64,000 bases of DNA from Berghia stephanieae. Lineage: Eukaryota > Mollusca > Gastropoda > Nudibranchia > Aeolidiidae. The notes under the pieces were generated by a model. That model saw only the letters and a list, made by a program, of their open reading frames with translations. It was not told the origin of the DNA and searched no databases. Position numbers and translations under genes: made by a program. The DNA lies in NCBI GenBank assembly GCA_034508935.3, contig CM067442.1:90300454-90364453 (forward strand), read 5' to 3'. Positions 56,690-64,000 of this stretch are shown here, piece after piece; position 1 is the first letter of the stretch; the number at the start of each line of letters is the position of its first letter.

Positions 56690-56900
56690 CAATCAGTGCT
56701 CCTAAAAGACCCTTTGATTTCTTTGTCTAATTCGTTCCATACTTTTGGAGTCCCGACAAAGAAAGATTTTCAGCTAACTATAGTTTATATATGGGAACAT
56801 TAATCAGTCGTTTATATTGGAATCGGAGTTGTCCAGCAGGTGTATTAGTTCAAAGCGCATTTCCAAGGATTTACCATGCTCAATGAACTTCACAATATTT
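56690..56900 (-). mobile_element. LINE reverse-transcriptase C-terminal scrap
   Basis: Minus strand reads SFFVGTPKVWNELDKEIKGS, the aromatic-rich FF...WN.L end of LINE proteins, amid stops. Inside the hAT element. Confidence 0.5.
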
Positions 56901-57680
56901 AATTTAATTTATTCCTCCGGCACGCCATATCGACCATACATCCATTTCGTACAGTAGGTACCGATCGCTGTTTGGAGTCTTTTTGTATTAAAGCTCTTTA
57001 CAATACCCGTCATTGCTTATAAGATAAGAATACATTCACACCTGAGTCAAGTGCCTTACACACAGACTTAACGTCTGGATCACAATTTTCAACAATCACT
57101 GTCACTCATCCGGCTATTGACAAGGCTTGATTTTGTGACAAGAGACACCGTACCACTGAGCGACCGAACAAATAATCACCATCTGCGCCATCGTCATCAT
57201 CATCATCATCGTTATCATCATCCTCATCACAGCCGTAACAGCCAGCAATACCCCAATCATCATCTTCGGGTCCGGTCTATCCGTGTGGGGGGTGGGGGTG
57301 GAACCTGCTAAAGTATTTCATTTTTTAAACAGAAACACGATAATCATCATCATCATCATCGTCATCCATTGTCGTCGGCATCGTTATCATCGTGTCCGGG
57401 CAATCCGTATGTGTCTGGGTGTGGAACCTGCTAAATATTATTATTATCTACCTACCTAATAAAGACACACCATTCTTGTTCATTTATTTTTCAAATAATG
57501 AAATGAAAGGCACGACCTTTTCCCGCACACACAAGAGGCGATGACGACCAGTGACAAATTATGGGAGGTGGGGGCGGCCGACAACTTTTGGTGCGACATA
57601 AATATGAAATGTTAAGGTGACAGCGGGATGATGGTGGTGGGAGGGGGTCTCAACCCTTCACCATTAACAACTGTTTGATG

Positions 57681-57682
<2 letters not shown>

Positions 57683-57722
<40 letters not shown>
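57683..57722. repeat. (GT)n microsatellite
   Basis: About 20 GT units inside the hAT element. Confidence 0.9.
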
Positions 57723-57724
<2 letters not shown>

Positions 57725-58218
57725 TGCGACGAACGATCATAATCAAGGCTGCCAGACAGCCAGATTTTTTTCTTGCCCAAGTAGTCAAATAGACCCCAAA
57801 TAGCCAAACACCACAAGCATTCTGACTCCCTTGAAAAACTCATTGGTTTTGATTAACAAAACAATCGACTACAGTTGGATAAACTTATCTTTTCATTTTT
57901 TTTTAAAATAAAAGATTTTTTTTTTAAATGAATAATAATAGAAAAGCGTTTCTTAGTAACCAATTTTGAACTTGGCCATCTGGCAGCCCCCATCATAACC
58001 AGCTGCAGTCAAGCCAGCCACAGACATAAGAGAGGGAGGGGTATGTGAAGTTTCCTGTGGCAAACGAGATGCTCGTGTTTTTGTTTTTTTTCAAACGAAT
58101 CACTGCTCGATGACGTCACTGACTCGAAACCCGCCCGAAACCCGCTCGATTTTAGAGGACTCGATCGAAAACCCGTTCGACTTAATCGTTTCAAACTCGA
58201 CCCAGCACTACTGAGCAC

Positions 58219-59189
58219 AGAAGAAGCATCCGGCTTGCGTTCAATTTTTCACATTTGTACCTCCAGTTATGAAGAAGCTGTCTGTAAAGTGCGGGTTTAC
58301 GTATCTCATCTATACTCCGTTCCAAATCCTGTGTGCACGGAATATTGCAAATTCCTCCAAAGTTACGAAATGTGGTCCTATCATTTTTTGCATGCGGGCT
58401 TTGATGCGGGCTTATAATTCAAGCGACATTACGAATTTTGAATACCTATTGTGATAGATCAGTTCTCTCACAATGCCGAATTCCTTTGCTCTTTTCATCG
58501 TTTACAATAAAATATAACTCAAACTTTAAAATGTTTACAGGTGTTGATTCTTCTATTCTTCGTGGGGAAAATATTCACAACAAAGGTACATTCAGTGGCG
58601 CAGCTTAGTCAATAATTTTGGTTTGTTTCAAATAGTGTAACAATGGATGTAATTTAAATAGTACTAAGCAGTCTTGAAAAAAAAAAAAAAAAAAAAAAAG
58701 CTCGCAGCGTATATAATTTATCTCTTCCCTGGTGGACAGCGGACATGCAATATATTGGACGAGACAAGCAACCCGTTAGGTGCTTATACGTTATTTGGAC
58801 AAAGCCATTGGTGTACCAAAAAAAAAACTCCCAAAAAACGAGGGAGGGGGGGGGGGGTGTCCTCCGAATTTTTACGCCCGTCTTCGATAGGACGAGGAGA
58901 AATGTCTTTCACAAAGAGATAATCCCCAACCAACTGTTGAGCAAGACAACTTATAAGGGTCATACAAGACATATCACGAAAACCCACTGGTCACTGAGCG
59001 AGCACGGTACATGTTTGCCATTCTTGAATTGTGTTCACTGGGGAGGGGGGGGGGGGGGAGGGGGTCCTTTGAATGTAATGATGTGAAATGTTACTGGCAC
59101 TAAACTTCTTTCATACAAGATTCCAGGTAAGTTTTGTATATAATAACCATTTAAAGGAACCGCGGTTTTCATATACAAGAGGTGCATAA
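58219..59189. other. Unassigned sequence upstream of SMC6
   Basis: Contains an A tract near 58677 and G tracts near 58845 and 59040. The overlapping open frames are not recognisable and have no supporting splice sites. Confidence 0.35.
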
Positions 59190-60150
59190 TTGGATTCAGT
59201 AGTCTGATGTCACGCGCCCGGCAACGGCGGCCATCTTGGTTCTAAACAAAGAAAATCTTTACTTTTTATTCTTCATGCTGGCGAGAACTTTTCATTCCCT
59301 TTTCATATGCCATGTGATCAGAATGTGTAAAAGTCAAAACATGATCAAATTGATGGGGGTTTTTTCCTCTGGATACGCTTTTAAGCTCGCCGGAGAAATA
59401 TTTCTTACGGCGTCTGCCATTGTTCCGATAGTTTAGAGCCAGTGTTGCTAAGTTACCATACGTCATTAGGAAGGAAGTGATGGTACGACTATTGAATCCT
59501 ATTTTCTGAGTTTCTGGTTGTTGCGCAATATATTAATAGTTTTGCTATTCGCCGCATGCCATGAAAAAAGAATTCCGCTTCGCCTCTCTGGAGAAAAACT
59601 TGTAAATTTTCCTCATTGTAACAAATTCGCATATTTAATCCATATTGTTGTCAGATTTTATGAATGTAGAAATCACAACAGGCAGCTACGCCTCTGGCTT
59701 TCAAGTATAAAAATGTAACAATTGTTTATGTCAAGTGTGTACAAAGTGTACAATTTGCTGTGCCATTTTGAACACAGGGTGGCAATGTTAGTGAGTAGTG
59801 CACGTGATTCTCGGGAAAATTAAAACCCAAGTCAAGCCTGTGCAGAATCCAGTGATCGCAATACGCTTCAACAGTGGTAACGTCACTTCCCTTGTAATGG
59901 CGCATGGTAACTTAGTAAACTATCGGAACAATGGCGGATGCCCTTATGAAATATTTCTCCGACGAGCATAAAAGCGTATCCAGAGGGGAAAAAAACATTA
60001 TAAATCTGATCATGTTTTGACTTTTATACATTCTGATCACAAGACATATGAAAAGTTCTAGCCAGCATGAATAATAAAAAGGACCGATTTTCTTTAGAAC
60101 CACGATGGCCGCCGTTGCTGGGCGACGTGACATCATACTATTGAATCCAA
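59190..60150. mobile_element. Long terminal inverted repeat element
   Basis: Left arm 59190-59481 (TTGGATTCAGTAGT, GCGGCCATCTTGG, CATGCTGGCGAGAAC, GGAGAAATATTTCTTACGGC) mirrored by the right arm 59883-60150 (GTTACTTAG-like start, GAAATATTTCTCCGACGAGC, GCCAGCATGAATAATAAAAA, CACGATGGCCGCC, ACTATTGAATCCAA). Spacer about 400 bases. No transposase and no clear target duplication, so the class is open. Confidence 0.75.
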
Positions 60151-60489
60151 CAGAATTCACTGTGTATAATATTATTGTTTACGTAAACTCTCCAAAAGTT
60201 CACTCATCCCAGACCCTTCGTTTTTTTATATACCGTAAACAAGAAAAATCCCAAACTATGGTACTGTGACCAATGAAAAAATATCGACTTAATGTCACTT
60301 ACAATTCTAATGCTTGAGCCAATTATCATTAAAATCCATCAGAGGGTTGTGGAAATAATATTCGCGTCATTGCGTACGGGTAATGGAACGGACTATAGCC
60401 TAACCCATGTATATGTCGTCTTAAAAACAACGAACTGTATGTAATAGGTTATAAGTTGATTTAAAATATGTAAAAAGAAACAAATAAAC

Positions 60490-60535
<46 letters not shown>

Positions 60536-61289
60536 TATCAAAACAACCCCCCCCCCCCCCACCCACCAAGAAACAGTGTTGTGTTCATCCTCATAAATAA
60601 CTGAAGCCCAGTATTTGGAAAATAAATCTAATGATATTTTGAAATGGTTAAAACTTGGCTAGAATATTTTTATCAGTACAGTGTACTTATAGTAAAATAA
60701 ATATATAAATATAATGTGTAACACGCCAACTGGCAGCTGTGTTGTTTTGTGCTCTCAAAATTTTTATTTATTTCATTGGATTTTATTTACTTCCCATTTT
60801 GGAAGTTTACACCTATGTTTAAAGATCTAAGACAGCATTGTCATTGTGCACAAGTGCACCTGTGTAGGTATATAAGATTAAATATTTTGCATTTAACTCA
60901 TTTATTTTAGACAGAATTTTCAAAAAGCTTTTAAGTTCTGACCATGGAAATTTACAATACCACCATTACAAACAATAATATCTATTTTTTTCACTTGTAC
61001 GAGTTTCAATCACGATGTGTCAAAGTGCCATTAATAACCCGACGCCGCTCTATTTGAATCAAGACAAAAGGTCATCCCTTAGTGGGAAACGAAGCAAATT
61101 AATTCTATGTAGACTCTATGGTCACGGTCTGGTAAACGTCGCCTAATGTGGTTTATGTTCAACTTACGTAATTGTAATGATGAAGAGGATTGTGTAGCTA
61201 ATTGTGACAGAAGGCAACGGTCATTAAACCTTCCCAGTATAGTATAAATACCATTTATTGGACCCAGTGCCTATATTATTAAATTCTTT
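60151..61289. other. Intergenic, no gene seen
   Basis: Has a CA array at 60493-60530 and a C tract near 60550; otherwise AT-rich and featureless to me. Confidence 0.45.
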
Positions 61290-61389
61290 ACGCGGACGAT
61301 GTCAGGGACACGGCGCTCAAAGACTTGTCAGAGAACAGTAGTGATACAACAATCATGAGAGATGAAGCAGAGGCTGTTAGCAAAGAAAT

Positions 61390-61575
61390 TTTTTTAAAAG
61401 CTTTTATATAGCGCAACATCCACTAAACGTGCTCAAAGCGCTTTATAGAGTCCATGGCCAACAGAAAAACTTAACATGTAGGACGGGAAATGACGCCTGT
61501 TAGGCGCTATTACAATTTTTATTTTTTTTTTCGGACAGAGACAACGCTGTTTTAACAGCCATGTACTCATTTTAT
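61390..61575 (-). repeat. tRNA-SINE family M, 5'-truncated, nested in the LINE
   Basis: Minus strand reads body then GCGCTTTGAGCACGTTTAGT and GGATGTTGCGCTATATAAAA with an A-rich end at the left. Flanked by GAAAT at 61385-61389 and 61576-61580, a likely target duplication. Confidence 0.75.
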
Positions 61576-61658
61576 GAAATGAAGAAAGGAAATGCCGTTG
61601 GACATGATAACATTTCAATTGAGCTTTTGGATGCACTGGGCAATGTAGGAATAGACAT

Positions 61659-61769
61659 ACAGCTGTACTCACATCTATTGGAATAGAGAATAATGACAGC
61701 TGTACTCACATCTATTGGAATAGAGAATAATGACAGCTGTACTCACATCTATTGGAATAGAGAATAATG
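61659..61769 (+). repeat. Tandem triplication of a 37-base unit
   Basis: Three consecutive identical copies of a unit starting ACAGCTGTACTCACATCTAT and ending GAGAATAATG. Confidence 0.92.
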
Positions 61770-62227
61770 ACCTACCCCTTGTGAAAAATGTGTATTGGAC
61801 AATGAGACCTCCGGTTTTTTAATATTAAAAAAAAAAGAGGATTGATACAATGGTTTTATCGCCAGACCTTTTCAATATGTAAACTGAAATAATCTTCCGT
61901 CAGGCATCTGCGTGGGATGTGAGAATTTGACGAACCTGAGGTATGTGGACGATGCAGTTCTAAAGTCTTACACACCAGAAAACGTTCAGATCATGCTTGA
62001 CAAATTAGTGATTGGTAGCGAAGCGAAGGCACTTTTGCTGAACGTAAAGAAAACTGACTACACGTTCGTTAGCAAACAAAATCAAGATCTATCTTTTCAT
62101 TTCACCTCACCAGCAAAGAATAAACCATCAAGCAAACTCGGTGCAACCATCACGAACGACGTTAGAGATTTTGTAGAAATAAAGCAAAGGATTGCGATCG
62201 CTAAAGCCACCTTCCATAATCTAACAT

Positions 62228-62785
62228 CAGGGGCCGTTTTCATGACTATCTCTGACTTAGTCAAGAACTTCGAAAAAATAGGATTTCGTGTGAGCTGACT
62301 AAGCAAGTCCCAGACTAAAATCACGGCACCTTCGGAATAAATGTGGCCAAGTTTTAGTCATTTGTTGAGGAAGGATTTCACAAGCTCAGACTGAGACTGG
62401 TAACCAGGATACGTCATAAAGTCAACAAGATACAACGATTTTTAGAGGCGAGAGCTTCGACTCGCTTGCAAATGACAGAGGCAAAAGGTGTCCGGTTGCT
62501 ATAGACACTGGTTTAAAAAAATCTATAAGATAAGTGCAGATCGTTGAAAGTACGATTTATGAGTAATAAGAAAAAAAATAATTACCCCCCCCCCCCCAAA
62601 AAAAAAAAGCAGAGCCTAATTGGCTCGTGAGTTGCGAGTAACTGGAGACTCGAAATCAAAGGATTTGCATCAAAGAACACCCCCCCCCCCCCAAAAAAAA
62701 TTATTAGAAAGTATAGTGGAGACAAAAGTTATTCTGCTGGCATTGGGACTGAAATAATGTGATTCATCAGAACACAATGTCTCTT
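62228..62785. mobile_element. CAGGGGCC-ended element, copy 2 (left part)
   Basis: Begins CAGGGGCCGTTTTCATGA and is collinear with 12423-13010 (CTGACTAAGCAAGTCCCAGA, AAGTTTTAGTCATTTG, TATTCTGCTGGC). The right terminus is missing. Confidence 0.7.
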
Positions 62786-62939
62786 TTTTATTTTTATTTA
62801 TTTATTGCTAATAAAATTTATTGTCTCAACTGATGCACCAATATAACATAAACGTGACCCATCACCTCAACCAGGCTTTATGTCAAGGGGACCCAGATGT
62901 TGAAAATGGAACTTAAAAGTTAAGCAAGAAATTTTGAGT

Positions 62940-63918
62940 ACAACGCGGTCCGGATAATTGGGAACCGACTACTTACTTCGAATTATGTCAGAAACAAGGG
63001 AAGTAGCCACATTTTAATTTGATTAGTCATGTCACAACAGTTAATTCCCTTATCCGCGTGCAAATGATTAATTTCATTGTTTTACTTTTAATATTTATAT
63101 TTGAAGATGTTTGAATGCCATTTTCCCTCTGTAGTTTATCCGGTTGGGACCGGAATGAGTACAGTTGTAGTTTGAGAGGTTAAAAAATTCTCTTACAACT
63201 GTATATATGGCCACATTAAAAATTGATTTAAAAAATTATTTTTTTAGTTTTGTTTTGGGACATAAGCAGCATTGGGCACATATCAATTTGAGACAGTTCA
63301 GACTTTGACTTAGGATTTATTTGAACAAATTTGCAATTTTAAGCTCGTTTTGCCCTGTGCTGAATGCTTCTCAAACTTGAATTCAAAAGAGCAGATGTCA
63401 TCCAAGAGGTCTGGTGAGCCTCGTTCCTGAGCATACTTTTTTTTATCACTAACAATGATGCTCTTGAATCTCATAAACTTGACAACAACCGGTCGTCATC
63501 ATTAGATTCATCAGCTTTGTCTCCTCTGATATCTTCTGCAATTTGGCTGAGACTTGTCACTTCGGGGATTGGAATGTCGGAATCTGAACATGAAGGCTTC
63601 ATTGTAGCAGAAATCAGACCAAGCGCTGAAAAATGTTACTAAATTCTTGATCACTTTCATCATCCTTGTCAAGCGACTGGCTGCTGTTGTTGACCTCACT
63701 AAATCCAGCATGTCAAAACCAGTTTGCTATAGTTGCGCATTTCATCTCATCCCAAGCCTTTCTCATCATGTACAGAGCATCCAGAACAGAAATGTATTAA
63801 GTTTGTGGTGAACTTATGTCGACGAGGACAAGATATCCCTGCACAACGGATTTTCTGTACAGGTTCTTGAAACTGGCTATTATTCCCTGGTCACAAGGTT
63901 GGCTCTTGCTGGTAGTCA
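62940..63918 (-). mobile_element. Pogo/Tigger transposon remnant with transposase C-terminal half
   Basis: Minus strand from 63918 reads TTSKSQPCDQGIIASFKNLY and RKSVVQGYL, then in another frame ISVLDALYMMRKAWDEMKCA and TIANWF, then HAGFSEVNNSSQSLDKDDES. These are the DDE-domain end and tail of jerky/Tigger-type transposases. GGTCCGGATAATTGGGAACC near 62949 resembles a Tigger terminus. Several frame interruptions; not functional. Confidence 0.75.
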
Positions 63919-64000
63919 TGTGGCTATGTGGTCTAGTGGTATAACAATCGCTTTTGGATAGAAAGGTCCTGGGTTTGAGCCTCACTACGCGCATAGTTGA
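63919..64000 (+). repeat. tRNA-SINE family M head, cut by the window end
   Basis: GTGGCTATGTGGTCTAGTGG and CTGGGTTTGAGCCTCACTAC match the head of the complete copy at 55865; the body lies beyond the window. Confidence 0.75.

Larger units (their letters stand above)
55344..58210. mobile_element. Non-autonomous hAT DNA transposon with 8 bp target duplication
   Basis: Ends TAGTGTTGGGT and ACCCAGCACTA inverted, flanked by the perfect direct repeat CTGAGCAC at 55336-55343 and 58211-58218. Eight-base duplications and TAGTG.TGGG termini are typical of hAT elements. Both ends carry many GATCG and GAGACGA/GAAACCCG words, resembling subterminal transposase-binding sites. The interior is filled with nested repeats (CA array, tRNA-SINE, TCA array, second SINE, LINE fragment, GT array) and has no transposase. 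Confidence 0.88.
61290..62227 (+). mobile_element. LINE reverse-transcriptase fragment with nested SINE
   Basis: Reads EAEAVSKEIF, then after a SINE insertion EMKKGNAVGHDNISIELLDA (the MK..KA.G.D.I..E.L motif), and at 61912-62226 NLRYVDDAVLKSYTPENVQI with the RT active site YVDD, LLLNVKKTDYTFVS and GATITNDVRDFVEIKQRIAI. This is the RTE/CR1-type LINE RT order. A 37-base triplication lies between the last two parts. Right end meets the CAGGGGCC element. Decayed. Confidence 0.75.

Overview
This is AT-rich nuclear DNA from an animal, most likely a marine invertebrate. Long introns, long microsatellites and many SINE, LINE, LTR and DNA-transposon copies support this, together with two host genes whose closest remembered relatives are animal proteins. 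I could not fix the phylum; an echinoderm or other invertebrate deuterostome is a guess.

Host genes. At the left edge (748-948, plus strand) lies the last coding exon of a Tctex1-type dynein light chain resembling DYNLT5/TCTEX1D1. The rest of the window is dominated by one minus-strand gene, SMC6, a subunit of the SMC5/6 genome-maintenance complex. I could place 26 coding exons, from the ATG at 55245 to the stop at 9973. All splice phases agree and the product is about 1112 residues. It has an intact Walker A split over two exons, hinge, coiled coils, LSGGERS signature and Walker B. The only flaw is that exon 1 is one base short in a G run.

Mobile DNA. Intron 1 of SMC6 (39857-55108) holds a 10.1 kb Ty3/Gypsy element (44397-54520) with near-identical 469 bp LTRs and a 4 bp target duplication, in the same orientation as SMC6. 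It carries gag, protease and RT-RNase H-integrase. It also has two unusual extras: a PHD finger at the end of the integrase, and a 3' accessory region with an RG-rich segment, a coiled coil and a TatD-like metal-dependent hydrolase domain. A 2.87 kb non-autonomous hAT element (55344-58210, perfect 8 bp target duplication) sits about 98 bp upstream of the SMC6 ATG. A pogo/Tigger-like element, several foldback elements and a CAGGGGCC-ended element add to the load.

Repeats. About a dozen copies of a roughly 500 bp SINE-like family (family A here) and two young copies of a relative (family B) all lie in the same orientation as SMC6. Their 3' ends carry a hairpin whose loop is conserved while its stem differs between families. 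A second, tRNA-headed SINE family shares its 3' tail with a LINE fragment in the window.

Layout. 1-950 Tctex1 exon; 950-9970 intergenic, TA arrays and a cluster of family A copies; 9973-39856 SMC6 exons 26 to 2 with repeat-rich introns; 39857-55108 intron 1 with Tigger, foldback and Gypsy elements; 55109-55245 exon 1; 55344-58210 hAT; 58219-64000 no host gene recognised, with an inverted-repeat element, LINE, CAGGGGCC and Tigger transposase remains, and a SINE cut by the window end.
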